Shown: piece after piece, positions 53,508-62,137 of the stretch
How positions within the stretch are numbered: position 1 is the stretch's first letter
Layout of the letters: each line of letters begins with the position of its first letter
DNA from: [Eubacterium] saphenum
GTDB taxonomy: Bacteria > Bacillota > Clostridia > Peptostreptococcales > Anaerovoracaceae
Direction: 5' to 3'
Assembly (NCBI GenBank): GCA_004555725.1
Contig: SFHC01000004.1
Location: 134,810-198,809 of the forward strand
DNA: 64,000 bases
Notes under the pieces: model-generated
The model's database searches: none
What the model saw: the letters and a program-made list of their open reading frames with translations, nothing else
What the model was told of the DNA's origin: nothing
Program-made: the position numbers and the translations under genes

Positions 53508-53568
53508 TTTTTCGTGACCGCCGTCAGCCGGACACTCATATTCAATATAAACCAAAGTGATAGAGCAG

Positions 53569-53613
53569 AACTCTCGGAAATGATGCGTAAACACGTGTCT
53601 GCCGGGAGTTTTT
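53569..53613 (+). terminator. Terminator after the YitT-family gene
   Basis: AACTCTCGG (53569-53577) pairs with CCGGGAGTT (53602-53610) and runs into TTTTT. Confidence 0.75.
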
Positions 53614-53657
53614 GCGTTCTGTAGACCCAGCGGAGAGGTTACCAGCGGAGCGGCAGG

Positions 53658-53666
53658 TGGTATAAT
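53658..53666 (+). promoter_or_regulatory. Extended -10 promoter of the M29 peptidase gene
   Basis: TGGTATAAT (TATAAT at 53661-53666) with TTACCA 16 bases upstream. Confidence 0.6.
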
Positions 53667-53692
53667 ATGATCATCAGAAGGGAGATAAAGTC

Positions 53693-54805
53693 ATGATTGA
53701 CAGCAGAGATATTAAACTGGCACAGATTCTGGTCGGCTATTCCACGAGAATCCAGCCGGGAGAGAAGGTCTGGGTCAGCTATACGGGGCAGGAATGCGTT
53801 CCGCTGGTCCGGCAGATCATCAAGGAAATCTATAAGGCGGGAGGACGCCCGTTTATCCATGCCAGCGATTCTACGGTAGAACGCGAGGTGATTCTCGGCT
53901 GCGATGAGGAACAGCTGAAGATTATGGATGACGCACAGCTGTATCTGATGAAACAGATGGACGCGTATATCGGCGTCCGCGCGCCGGAAAACACCGGAGA
54001 ATTCACAGATGTGCCGGCAGAGAAGATGAATCTGTTTGAGAAGATGACGCTGCCGTCACTGAATGAACGCGTCGATCATACCAAGTGGGTCATTCTCCGC
54101 CATCCTTCACCGTCCATGGCGCAGAGCGCCAATATGAGTCAGGAAGCGTTCGAGGATTTCTTCTATCAGGTATGCACCATGGATTACTCTAAGATGAATA
54201 AGGCGATGGATGCGCTGCAGGATCTGATGAACCGGACGGACCGCGTGCGTCTGGTCGGACCGGGAACGGATCTGCAGTTCTCCATTAAAGATATTCCGGC
54301 CGTAAAATGCGCCGGAGATATGAATATTCCGGACGGAGAGGTATACACTGCACCGGTTAAGGATTCTATGAATGGGGTGATTCAGTATAATACACCGTCT
54401 GCGATCGGCGGATTCACATATGAAAAAGTGCGGTTTGAGGTGAAAGACGGAAAGATCATCAAGGCCACCTGCAACGATGACGAGAGAATCAACAAGTATC
54501 TGGATACCGATGAGGGTGCGCGTTACTTCGGTGAATTCTCCCTCGGCCTGAACCCATACGTTCTGAAACCGATGAAGAACATCCTGTTTGATGAGAAAAT
54601 CAGCGGGAGCATTCATCTGACACCTGGAATGTGTTATGAGGATGCCCCGAACGGCAATAAATCTGCGGTTCACTGGGATCTTGTGCTGATTCAGCGTCCG
54701 GAGTACGGCGGCGGAGAGATCTGGTTCGATGATCGTCTGATTCGAAAAGACGGCAGGTTCGTTGTTCCGGAACTGGAGTGCCTGAATCCGGAGAATTTGA
54801 AGTAG
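53693..54805 (+). CDS. M29 family aminopeptidase
   Basis: Metallo-aminopeptidase of the thermophilic M29 group, 370 residues. The N-terminus (KLAQILVGYSTRIQPGEKVWVSY) is family-typical. Metal-site segments are GGFTYEKVRFEVKDGKI (glutamate), EGARYFGEFSLGLNP (glutamate), and SGSIHLTPGMCYEDAPNGNKSAVHWDLV (His and Asp). Cytoplasmic peptide trimming. GGGAGATAAAG precedes the ATG. Monocistronic, followed by the TPP riboswitch of the thi genes. Confidence 0.92.
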   Translation: MIDSRDIKLAQILVGYSTRIQPGEKVWVSYTGQECVPLVRQIIKEIYKAGGRPFIHASDSTVEREVILGCDEEQLKIMDDAQLYLMKQMDAYIGVRAPENTGEFTDVPAEKMNLFEKMTLPSLNERVDHTKWVILRHPSPSMAQSANMSQEAFEDFFYQVCTMDYSKMNKAMDALQDLMNRTDRVRLVGPGTDLQFSIKDIPAVKCAGDMNIPDGEVYTAPVKDSMNGVIQYNTPSAIGGFTYEKVRFEVKDGKIIKATCNDDERINKYLDTDEGARYFGEFSLGLNPYVLKPMKNILFDEKISGSIHLTPGMCYEDAPNGNKSAVHWDLVLIQRPEYGGGEIWFDDRLIRKDGRFVVPELECLNPENLK

Positions 54806-54856
54806 AAAGAACTCTTTACAGGCAGATTGTGAAGACTATAATAATACTTAGAAGAT

Positions 54857-54951
54857 GAAAAGGGGGAGCTCGCAGAAGCGGGCTGAGAGTAGGCGATGAG
54901 CCTTTACCCGGAACCTGATTTGGATAATGCCAACGTAGGAAATAAGGAAAG
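54857..54951 (+). promoter_or_regulatory. TPP riboswitch (THI element)
   Basis: Conserved core is visible: GGGGGAGC, GGGCTGAGA near 54880-54888, then ACCCGGAACCTGATTTGG and GATAATGCCAACGTAGGAA. Located ahead of thiM, where a thiamine pyrophosphate sensor is expected. Confidence 0.96.
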
Positions 54952-54956
54952 AAGCA

Positions 54957-54995
54957 ACCCGCGTTCTGCAATTGGCATGGCGCGGTTTTCTTGTG
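54957..54995 (+). terminator. Terminator in the TPP riboswitch expression platform
   Basis: CCGCG...CGCGG stem followed by TTTTCTT, between the riboswitch core and thiM. Consistent with transcriptional attenuation when TPP is bound. Confidence 0.65.
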
Positions 54996-55053
54996 CGCCG
55001 TCCGGCGCGGGAGGAGATCTGTTTTCTGCGTGCAGAGCAGAAAGGAAGGAAAA

Positions 55054-55875
55054 ATGCTGAAGGATTGTCTGGATAATTTAAGAAGTAACGGTGCGCTTGT
55101 GCACAACATCACCAATTACGTCACCGTAAATGATGTTGCAAATGTGATTCTGGCGTGCGGCGCAAGCCCGATCATGTCGGATGACATTGATGACGTGGAA
55201 GATATTACCAGCATTTGCGGAGGTTTGAATATCAACATCGGTACGCTGAACGGACGCACGATTCCGTCCATGCTGGCTGCGGGAAAGAAGGCCAATGAAC
55301 TGGGTCACAAAGTTCTCCTGGATCCGGTCGGTGCCGGTGCAAGCCGTCTGCGCACGGAGACCGCGCTGAAACTGATGAAAGAAGTAAAGTTCGATGTCAT
55401 CCGCGGAAACATTTCTGAGATCAAGACCCTCGCCAACGGAAGCGGAACGACACAGGGTGTGGACGCAGATGTTGCGGACGCTGTAACGGAAGAAAATTTG
55501 GATGCTTCCATCGCATTTGTCAAGAAGCTGGCAGAGGCGACCGGCTCTATCGTTGCGGTTACCGGAGCAATCGATCTGGTTTCGGACGGAAAGAAGTGTT
55601 ATGTCATCCGCAATGGCAGAAAAGAAATGGGAAAAATCACCGGAACCGGCTGCCAGCTGTCCGGCATGATGACGGCGTTCTTGACTGCCAATCCGGATAA
55701 TACGCTGGAAGCAGCTGCTGCCGCAGTCTGCACGATGGGCCTTGCCGGAGAAATCGGCTGGACTTACATGCGCGAGGGCGATGGAAACGTCGCATTCCGC
55801 GGACATATCATCGATGCCATTTACAATATGACCGGAGACAAGCTGGAAGAAGGTGCCAAGTATGAAATCCGATAA
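55054..55875 (+). CDS. thiM: Hydroxyethylthiazole kinase
   Basis: Phosphorylates hydroxyethylthiazole in thiamine salvage. 273 residues from the ATG at 55054 (AAGGAAGG). Motifs: VHNITNYVTVNDVANVILACGASPIMSDD at the N-terminus, LDPVGAGASRLRTE, and GTGCQLSGMMTAFL with the catalytic cysteine region. Controlled by the upstream riboswitch; overlaps thiE by 14 bases. Confidence 0.97.
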   Translation: MLKDCLDNLRSNGALVHNITNYVTVNDVANVILACGASPIMSDDIDDVEDITSICGGLNINIGTLNGRTIPSMLAAGKKANELGHKVLLDPVGAGASRLRTETALKLMKEVKFDVIRGNISEIKTLANGSGTTQGVDADVADAVTEENLDASIAFVKKLAEATGSIVAVTGAIDLVSDGKKCYVIRNGRKEMGKITGTGCQLSGMMTAFLTANPDNTLEAAAAAVCTMGLAGEIGWTYMREGDGNVAFRGHIIDAIYNMTGDKLEEGAKYEIR

Positions 55876-56536
55876 GCGTGACCATTTTGACCGTCACAAT
55901 CTGACGGAAGACGATCTTCTGCTGTATGCCGTCACTGACCAGCACTGGACCGGGAAACAGACCCTGCATGAACAGCTGGAAGACGCACTGAAGGGCGGCG
56001 CGACCTTTGTACAGATCCGTGAGAAGCACATGGGCGATGCAGAATTTCTGGAAGAAGCGAAAGATTTCAAGAAACTCTGCGCACAGTATCATGTTCCTTT
56101 TGTCGTCAATGACAATGTCCAGGTCGGCATCGACTGTGACGCGGACGGCGTGCACGTAGGCCAGTCTGACATGGAGGCAGACGATGTCCGCAAACTGATC
56201 GGTCCGGACAAGATCCTGGGCGTTTCAGCGGAAACCGTTGAAGAGGCCGTGCTGGCAGAGAAGCGCGGCGCGGATTATCTGGGCGTCGGCGCAGTCTTCC
56301 CGACATCGTCCAAGGATGATGCAGAGGATGTCAGCTACGACACCCTGAAGGCCATCTGCGAGGCTGTAAACATCCCGGTAATCGCGATCGGCGGCATCAC
56401 CAGAGATAATGTTACCGAGCTTTCCGGCAGCGGCATCTGCGGAATCGCCGTCATCTCCGCGATCTTCGGACAAAAAGAAATTCTCAAGGGGACAGAGGAT
56501 CTGAAGCGCCAGACGCTGAAGATGCTCGGACGGTAA
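55862..56536 (+). CDS. thiE: Thiamine-phosphate synthase
   Basis: Joins the pyrimidine pyrophosphate with thiazole phosphate to make thiamine phosphate. 224 residues. Motifs: YAVTDQHW, GATFVQIREKHM, VPFVVNDNVQVGIDCDADGVHVGQSDM, YLGVGAVFPTSSK and VIAIGGI. The N-terminal extension of about 20 residues is a little longer than usual. The start at 55862 (AAGGTG upstream, inside thiM) is preferred over GTG at 55853. No thiD or thiC in the window, so the pyrimidine comes from elsewhere. Confidence 0.96.
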   Translation: MKSDKRDHFDRHNLTEDDLLLYAVTDQHWTGKQTLHEQLEDALKGGATFVQIREKHMGDAEFLEEAKDFKKLCAQYHVPFVVNDNVQVGIDCDADGVHVGQSDMEADDVRKLIGPDKILGVSAETVEEAVLAEKRGADYLGVGAVFPTSSKDDAEDVSYDTLKAICEAVNIPVIAIGGITRDNVTELSGSGICGIAVISAIFGQKEILKGTEDLKRQTLKMLGR

Positions 56537-56693
56537 GTTGCCTGCAGGGCGTAAAGGGCTGCGGACCAGGGGCGGTGAAGCCCGGGCCTGCGCTCTGAGA
56601 AGCCGCAGAAGCCCGCACTGCTTCAGGCAGACGTCGGATGTGCATTTGGATCATCAGCCAGCCTTGGGGAAATAATCGGATAAGAGTAAAAAT

Positions 56694-56738
56694 AAAGCAT
56701 GCGGAAAGAGACAGGAAAACCCTTGCCGCGTGCTTTTT
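56694..56738 (+). terminator. Terminator after thiE
   Basis: AAAGCATGCGG (56694-56704) pairs with CCGCGTGCTTT (56726-56736) with small imperfections, followed by TTTTT. The 57-base stretch before it has no recognised feature. Confidence 0.7.
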
Positions 56739-56801
56739 GTCGTGGTATAAATACGGGATGGGATATAAAAAAGATTCTGAATATGTATGTACACGGAATC
56801 G

Positions 56802-56810
56802 TGCTATAAT
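56802..56810 (+). promoter_or_regulatory. Extended -10 of the lipoate operon
   Basis: TGCTATAAT with TATAAT at 56805-56810; no clear -35, as common for extended -10 promoters. Confidence 0.55.
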
Positions 56811-56860
56811 CGTCCTGTATGTGTAAAATATGCCGCTGCAGGGCGGAAGAAAGGAATGAA

Positions 56861-57796
56861 ATGGTGAAATATATTGAGATTCCGGATGGAAGCCCGGCAT
56901 TCCATCTGGCGTGTGAAGAAGTGATTTTTGAGCGTGAGCAGGAGGGTGATATTTTACTCCTCTGGAGGAACAGTCCGGTGATTGTCTGCGGCGCGCATCA
57001 GAATATCTATCAGGAAACGAGTGTTTACCGCGCACACAAGCGCGGCATTGAGATTTTGAGAAGGGTCAGCGGCGGCGGAACGGTTTATCATGATGAAGGA
57101 AATTTAAATTATTCAGTCATTATGGATGCGGATAAGTTTAAGACGTATGATGACCTGCTCCGCGGCATCCTGGCAGCGATGAACGGTGCGGGGATTCCGG
57201 CGGAAAAGGGTCGGATCTGCGATATCAATGTCGGCGGCGTGAAGGTGTCCGGAAGCGCGCAGCGCATCGCGCATGAGCGGATCTTGCAGCACGGGACGCT
57301 TCTGTATGATGCGGATCTGCACGTTCTGCGCGAGGTGTCCGGACGGGAAGGAAGAAAATATGTTTCCCGCGCGACTCTGTCGAATCCTGCGGAAGTCGGC
57401 AATATCAAACCATTCTGGAACGGAGGCGGTATTCTGGATTTTCGGGATGCGCTGCTGGAACATTATCCGGAAAATGTGAAACGTGTGTCGATGACAGAAG
57501 AGGAACTGGCGGAGGCACGCCGGCTGGAAACAGAAAAATACAGCGACTGGAAATGGAATTACGGAAGATCACCTAAATTTACCTGTGAAACAGATGGAAT
57601 TGTGAATGGAAAATCGTGCCATCTATACTATAGTGCGAAGAAGGGGATCATTCAGGAGATGAAACTGGACGGAGATGGGGTTTCGGAGAATGCCGGCGCT
57701 GCTTTTGAAGGGCTGCGTCTGGGCGTTTCGGAGATCGTGAATGCTGCGGAAACTGTCACTGATTCGCCAGAAGATCTGGCGGACCTGATTCTGTGA
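56861..57796 (+). CDS. Lipoate-protein ligase A homolog 1
   Basis: 311 residues from the ATG at 56861 (AAAGGA). Biotin/lipoate ligase fold: LLLWRNSPVIVCGAHQNIYQE, then the lipoate-binding RRVSGGGTVYHDEGNLNYSVI, the lysine-bearing INVGGVKVSGSAQR, and HGTLLYDADL. A C-terminal accessory domain (YGRSPKFTC..., LYYSAKKGIIQEMKLDGDG) is present. It should attach lipoate to carrier lysines, or transfer lipoyl groups between carriers. First of four overlapping lipoate genes. It differs considerably from the second ligase downstream, so the two may act at different steps. Confidence 0.93.
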   Translation: MVKYIEIPDGSPAFHLACEEVIFEREQEGDILLLWRNSPVIVCGAHQNIYQETSVYRAHKRGIEILRRVSGGGTVYHDEGNLNYSVIMDADKFKTYDDLLRGILAAMNGAGIPAEKGRICDINVGGVKVSGSAQRIAHERILQHGTLLYDADLHVLREVSGREGRKYVSRATLSNPAEVGNIKPFWNGGGILDFRDALLEHYPENVKRVSMTEEELAEARRLETEKYSDWKWNYGRSPKFTCETDGIVNGKSCHLYYSAKKGIIQEMKLDGDGVSENAGAAFEGLRLGVSEIVNAAETVTDSPEDLADLIL

Positions 57797-57840
57797 TTAT
57801 GAGAAAAGTGCTGAAATGCTTGCGAAAGGAGTTATTCATT

Positions 57841-58083
57841 ATGGAAAGGGAAATAAAGATGCCGAAGCTGCGTGATGAGATGAAGGACGGGGTCCTCTGT
57901 GCGTGGCTGAAAGAAGAGGGTGAATCGTTCAAGAAGGGAGAACCTCTCTATGAGATTGAGACGGATAAGGTGGTCAATCAGGTCGAAGCTGAAGAAGACG
58001 GAGTGATGAAAAAACAGATTGCGGAAGAGGGCGATGTCGTTGCCTGCGGAGAAACGATCGGTGAGGTGAGTGTCAATGACTAA
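57841..58083 (+). CDS. Stand-alone lipoyl-domain carrier protein
   Basis: 80-residue protein that is one lipoyl domain of the 2-oxoacid-dehydrogenase E2 type. It begins EREIKMPKLRDEMKDGVLCAWLKEEGESFKKGEPLYEIE; the modified lysine is K43 in ETDKVVNQVEA, and the second half-barrel ends CGETIGEVSV. It has no E1/E3-binding or catalytic domain and is not GcvH-like. The ATG at 57841 has AAAGGAG nine bases upstream. It overlaps lipA by eight bases. The location suggests it serves as the lipoylation substrate or shuttle for LipA and the ligases. No dehydrogenase genes are nearby. Confidence 0.9.
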   Translation: MEREIKMPKLRDEMKDGVLCAWLKEEGESFKKGEPLYEIETDKVVNQVEAEEDGVMKKQIAEEGDVVACGETIGEVSVND

Positions 58084-58951
58084 ACCGATGAAGAAGCCGG
58101 ACTGGCTGAAGGTTCCGTATGATCCGAAGGCGGTTCAGGAAGTTGCTTCCCTGATGAAGGATCTGAAACTGAATACCGTCTGCAATGAAGCAAATTGTCC
58201 GAACCTCGGGGAATGTTTTATGAAGCACACCGCAACGTTCATGATTCTGGGCAGCCACTGCACCAGAAACTGCCGGTTCTGCAATGTCACACATGCGGCG
58301 CCGGAAGAGGTCGATCCGAATGAGCCGGAGAATCTGGCAAAGGCGGCAAAAAAGCTGGGCCTGCGCCATGTTGTCATTACACAGGTCACCAGGGATGATC
58401 TTCCGGATGGGGGAGCCGGCCAGTTCGCAGAGTGCCTGCATCAGCTGCATGAGCTGTGCCCGGGAACAACCGTGGAAGTGCTGACTTCCGACCTGAAGGG
58501 CAGTCATGACTGCCTGGACATCGTGCTGCAGGCCGGTCCGGATGTGTTCAACCATAACGTGGAGATGCCAAAGGAGCTGTATGCGCAGGTCCGTCCGGAA
58601 GCTCGCTATGAGCGCTCTTTGGACGTTCTGCGCTATGTCAAGGAGACTTATCCGAACGTGCTGACCAAAACCGGTTTCATGGTCGGCCTCGGTGAAACAG
58701 AAGAGCAGATTGATGCTCTGTTGGATGATCTGGTAGATACGGGATGTGACATTCTGACGATTGGACAGTACCTGCAGCCGAGCCCGCAGCACTATCCGCT
58801 TCAGCGCTATGTTACACCGGAAGAATTCGATCACTATAAGGAGATGGCGCTGGCCAAGGGTTTCCGTTTTGTGACGTCCACGCCGCTGGTGAGAAGTTCA
58901 TACCGCGCGGCAGAAGCGGTTGAGGCTGTATCAGAAAGCAGGGCAGAATGA
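58076..58951 (+). CDS. lipA: Lipoyl synthase
   Basis: Radical SAM enzyme inserting two sulfurs into octanoyl groups on carrier lysines. 291 residues. Auxiliary-cluster cysteines C36, C41 and C47 (CNEANCPNLGEC) and radical-SAM cysteines C62, C66 and C69 (CTRNCRFC) are present. The C-terminal RSSYRA serine motif is also there. The ATG at 58076 with GAGGTGAG is chosen over GTG at 58070. It overlaps the carrier gene upstream and the second ligase downstream. Confidence 0.97.
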   Translation: MTKPMKKPDWLKVPYDPKAVQEVASLMKDLKLNTVCNEANCPNLGECFMKHTATFMILGSHCTRNCRFCNVTHAAPEEVDPNEPENLAKAAKKLGLRHVVITQVTRDDLPDGGAGQFAECLHQLHELCPGTTVEVLTSDLKGSHDCLDIVLQAGPDVFNHNVEMPKELYAQVRPEARYERSLDVLRYVKETYPNVLTKTGFMVGLGETEEQIDALLDDLVDTGCDILTIGQYLQPSPQHYPLQRYVTPEEFDHYKEMALAKGFRFVTSTPLVRSSYRAAEAVEAVSESRAE

Positions 58952-59928
58952 TCTGGATTGAAACAGGAAGCACAGATGTATACTATAATTTTGGCTTGGA
59001 GTACTACTTTACCGTAGAAAAGAGAATGCCGGAGCCGGTATTTTTGTTCTGGCAGACGACGCCGACGCTCATGATCGGCAAATATCAAAATACAAGGGAA
59101 GAAATTGATCTCGACTACGCGAAAGATCACGAAATTCATGTGGTCCGCCGCCTTTCCGGAGGAGGAACAATCTATACGGATGAAGGCGGCTGGCAGTATT
59201 CCTTTATCACGCAGGGCGGAGAAGGAGAGATTGACTTTCAGAAATATCTGGAGCCGGTACTGAAGGCACTGCGCGATCTCGGCGTCCCGGCGGAGTTTAA
59301 CGGCCGCAATGATCTGACCGCAGGGGGCAGAAAATTTTCCGGGACCGCACAGTACAAGCTGGACGGCGCAACCGTTCATCACGGTTCGCTGCTGTTCGAC
59401 ACCGATGTGGAAGCCATGGTGAAAGCAACGACAGTAGATGAATATAAGCTGGTGTCCAAGGGCATCCGTTCCATCCGGAGCCGAGTCTGCAATCTTTCTG
59501 AGTTTCTCCCCGATGGCATGACGCCGGATGAGTTTAAACAGCTGATGGTGTCTGCGATTCTGGGGAAACACGGTTCCGTCTATACTGTAACAGAAGCGGA
59601 TGACCGCAGGATCCGAGAACTGGCGGACGAGAAATTCCGCAGCTGGGACGCTGTTTACGGACACGATCCAAAATTTCAGCTGGTGCAGAAAAAGCGTTTC
59701 CCGGGAGGACAGCTGCGCGCTGCGCTGAACGTGAAGAGAGGAAAAATTGATCAGATACAGTTCACTGGTGATTTTTTCAGTGCGGCTGATATTCAGGCTC
59801 TGGAGAATCGTCTTCAGGGAGTGCCGATGCGGCGTGAAGAACTCCTTCCGGTCGTGAAAGAACAGCTTCAGAACGGCGGAATTATGGGTATTACTCCAGA
59901 ACAGATCGTGGATACGATCGTAGATTAA
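58948..59928 (+). CDS. lplA: Lipoate-protein ligase A
   Basis: 326 residues. PVFLFWQTTPTLMIGKYQNTREE, RRLSGGGTIYTDEGGWQYSFI, NGRNDLTAGGRKFSGTAQ with the lipoyl-AMP lysine region, and HHGSLLFDTDVEAM match LplA. The C-terminal accessory domain (HDPKFQLVQKKRFPGGQ...) is present. It joins lipoate or octanoate to carrier lysines using ATP. Starts in a four-base ATGA overlap with lipA, and ends the operon before a terminator. Confidence 0.94.
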   Translation: MIWIETGSTDVYYNFGLEYYFTVEKRMPEPVFLFWQTTPTLMIGKYQNTREEIDLDYAKDHEIHVVRRLSGGGTIYTDEGGWQYSFITQGGEGEIDFQKYLEPVLKALRDLGVPAEFNGRNDLTAGGRKFSGTAQYKLDGATVHHGSLLFDTDVEAMVKATTVDEYKLVSKGIRSIRSRVCNLSEFLPDGMTPDEFKQLMVSAILGKHGSVYTVTEADDRRIRELADEKFRSWDAVYGHDPKFQLVQKKRFPGGQLRAALNVKRGKIDQIQFTGDFFSAADIQALENRLQGVPMRREELLPVVKEQLQNGGIMGITPEQIVDTIVD

Positions 59929-59943
59929 TACAAATGATTATAG

Positions 59944-59999
59944 ACGGAGCTGCTGCAAGGGAGAACGTGAACATTTCCCGGTGCAGAAGCTTCGTTTTT
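59944..59999 (+). terminator. Terminator of the lipoate operon
   Basis: CGGAGCTGCTGCA pairs with TGCAGAAGCTTCG (imperfect), followed by TTTTTC; about 20 bases after the last stop. Confidence 0.7.
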
Positions 60000-60141
60000 C
60001 ATGTCTATACTGAATCTGCGGTGTTTGCGGGAAAGATATTCTCTTAGAGGTGTTTCTGGAATTCGATTGTGCGCAAGCGTATTTTGCGAATATCCGGGTA
60101 TTATTTATGTACGTAAGATGCGGGACAGAAGGGAGATTCGG

Positions 60142-60444
60142 ATGTTTGAGTTTTTGAAGAGAAAAACGATATACCGCACACACGATCCGGAAGAGTATCA
60201 GGAAGCGCTCCAGATGCTTCAGGATAATGGGTTTGCGGTCAAGACCTATGTGCTGGACAGTGATGTGCCGGCAGGCTGCGGCTGAGGCGGCTCGGTAGAC
60301 GTGCGAGATTATAACCGCGCGAAGAATTGTCCCAAGATGACGGACCGGGTGTATTCGATTGCCGTTTATAAGAAAGAGCTGGAGCAGGCGGTGGCGTTTC
60401 TGCAGCAGGCTCTGGGACGGGAGCATCTGATGATGGGAAAGTAA
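60142..60444 (+). CDS. Candidate selenoprotein with in-frame UGA (CGU motif)
   Basis: An open frame starts at ATG 60142, with AGGGAG eight bases upstream. It reads MFEFLKRKTIYRTHDPEEYQEALQML... to VPAGCG, meets TGA at 60283-60285, and continues in frame for 52 well-formed codons (GGSVDVRDYNRAKNC...) to TAA at 60442. If UGA is read as selenocysteine the product has 100 residues with C46-G-U48, a CxU redox motif followed by further conserved-looking Gly and Cys. A possible SECIS-like hairpin lies directly after the UGA (60287-60294 with 60304-60307 and 60315-60318, loop GTAGACGTG). The family is not recognised; an ordinary nonsense mutation is the alternative. Downstream is a cysteine-rich C_GCAxxG_C_C protein. 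Confidence 0.6.
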
Positions 60445-60556
60445 TGGCATGCGAGAGCTTTACGGTGCGGTGCATCTTTGGTTGAGAAAGTATATGGCGG
60501 CTGTGTTCCGAATGGGCTATAATGGGAACAGAATCATGTAAGAAAGGAAGACGATC

Positions 60557-60970
60557 ATGAACAAAGAGGAACAGGCGGTATATTATAAAACACACGGGTG
60601 CAACTGCTGTCAGGCCATCCTGAAAACTTATAAGGATGAACTGAACCTTCCGGAGGAAACTCTGGACAAGATGGGATCCGGCTTTGGGCTCGGCATGGGC
60701 GGCATGGAGGCGACCTGTGGAGCGCTGTGCGGCGCCATAATGGTGGCCGGACTGAAAAACGACACCGGTATCCCGATGCGCAAAATCGCGAAAGAGATGG
60801 TGCAGGAATTTAAGTCCGAAACAGGTGCAGTCAGCTGCGAAGACCTGAAGGGTGTAAAAACCCATCGCATGCTGAGTTCCTGTGAAGACTGCGTGCGCTG
60901 TGCTGTGCGTGTGGTAGAGGAAGGCGTGCCGCAGATCGTGAAGACCATTATTGAAGAACAGGCAAAATAG
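60557..60970 (+). CDS. C_GCAxxG_C_C family protein
   Basis: 137-residue cysteine-rich protein of the family named for its cysteine spacing. It has GCNCCQAIL near residue 14, GLGMGGMEATCGALCGAIM (about 46-64), and CEDLKG with SSCEDCVRCAVRVVEE near the end. Members are thought to be redox or metal-binding. AGAAAGGAAG precedes the ATG, and a TATAAT lies at 60518-60523. A candidate selenoprotein gene is just upstream on the same strand. Confidence 0.9.
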   Translation: MNKEEQAVYYKTHGCNCCQAILKTYKDELNLPEETLDKMGSGFGLGMGGMEATCGALCGAIMVAGLKNDTGIPMRKIAKEMVQEFKSETGAVSCEDLKGVKTHRMLSSCEDCVRCAVRVVEEGVPQIVKTIIEEQAK

Positions 60971-61001
60971 AATGGGCGGGGGAAACCCGGTGCTCTCATG
61001 A

Positions 61002-61046
61002 CCGCCGACTGGAATCCGGTACAATCTGGGCCAGCCGGCTTTTTTT
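61002..61046 (+). terminator. Terminator after the C_GCAxxG_C_C gene
   Basis: GCCGACTGG pairs with CCAGCCGGC (one bulge) and is followed by seven T residues. Confidence 0.75.
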
Positions 61047-61093
61047 ATGGGCTCTGGAGTGACAGATGTTGGTTCGTATCTGCGGCACCGCTT

Positions 61094-62137
61094 TTACAAA
61101 GTGAACGTTTCCATTTCTGTTGTACGGGACGAGACGGTTTCCGTGCTTTCCCGATCTACCAGATGTGCAGGAAATTCCAGGTGCTGGAGAGATGGTTTAT
61201 GATCGTCATCCGCTTCAATTGCGCGGATCGTCATCTCTGCCGCCTGTGTCCCGATTTCAAAACTCGGAAGTTCCATGGATGTCAGGGAAGTTTCCAGTGC
61301 GCCTCCGATCTGGTATCCGGTCATGCTCAGAACTTTTATTTCTTCTGGTACAGAAATATGCTGTTCTTTCAGCGCACGGAGCACGCCGATTCCCTGCGCA
61401 TCTGTAGCCGCCAGGATAGCATCGACCGAGTCATTGTTTTCCAGAAGATCCAGCGTACATTCATATCCGTAATGAACATCGCGTGTCGAGAAACCTTCGC
61501 GTTCTGCTGTAATTTCTTCCAGATGATGTTCTTTGATTGCTTTTTTATATCCCTGGAAACGCTGCGCATACGGGGGGATTTCCATCGAACCGTTAATCAG
61601 TCCGATTTTTCTGCAGCCGCGTTCATAAAGATGCTGTACGGAGTGGTACCCGATAGCCTTGTAATCTGCGACAATGCTGCAGAGTGTCGGGTCCTGCTCG
61701 CGGATAATCTGCATGATCGTGATGCCGCTTGCCTGAATGTCCCGCAGAAGCCGCTTGTTTCCACCGGTTCCGACGATCAGTATACCATCGACTAATCCGT
61801 TCCTCAGACGATTCAGGCTTTCTTTTTCTATATTTTTGTCATCGTCTGTATTGCAGATCAGACTGGCATAGCCATGTTTTCGTGCAGTTTCTTCTGCCCC
61901 CGATGCTACATCTGCAAAAATCGAAAAGGTCAATTTCGGGATAACAATGCCAATCGTTTTTCTTTTCCCCTGTTTCAGCCCTTTTGCAAGCAGATTTGGC
62001 TGATAACTCAGCTCCTTGACGGCTGCCATGATGCGGGATTTGGTGTCTGGGTGGACGTAAGACGTATTGTTCAGTGCCCGCGATACTGTGCTGACATCAA
62101 CATGCGCCAGTTTTGCTACATCTTTCAGTGTTGCCAT
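61094..62137 (-). CDS. LacI family transcriptional regulator
   Basis: 347 residues from the ATG at 62137 (AAAGGATG upstream). N-terminal helix-turn-helix and hinge TLKDVAKLAHVDVSTVSRALNNTSYVHPDTKSRIMAAVKEL, then a periplasmic-binding-like sensor domain (KTIGIVIPKLTFSIFADVASGAEE, DAILAATDAQGIGVLRAL). Likely controls the divergent lyase/transporter operon and itself, since TGCAAACGATTGCA-type sites lie in both promoter regions. The inducer is unknown. Confidence 0.95.
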   Translation of the reverse strand: MATLKDVAKLAHVDVSTVSRALNNTSYVHPDTKSRIMAAVKELSYQPNLLAKGLKQGKRKTIGIVIPKLTFSIFADVASGAEETARKHGYASLICNTDDDKNIEKESLNRLRNGLVDGILIVGTGGNKRLLRDIQASGITIMQIIREQDPTLCSIVADYKAIGYHSVQHLYERGCRKIGLINGSMEIPPYAQRFQGYKKAIKEHHLEEITAEREGFSTRDVHYGYECTLDLLENNDSVDAILAATDAQGIGVLRALKEQHISVPEEIKVLSMTGYQIGGALETSLTSMELPSFEIGTQAAEMTIRAIEADDDHKPSLQHLEFPAHLVDRESTETVSSRTTEMETFTL

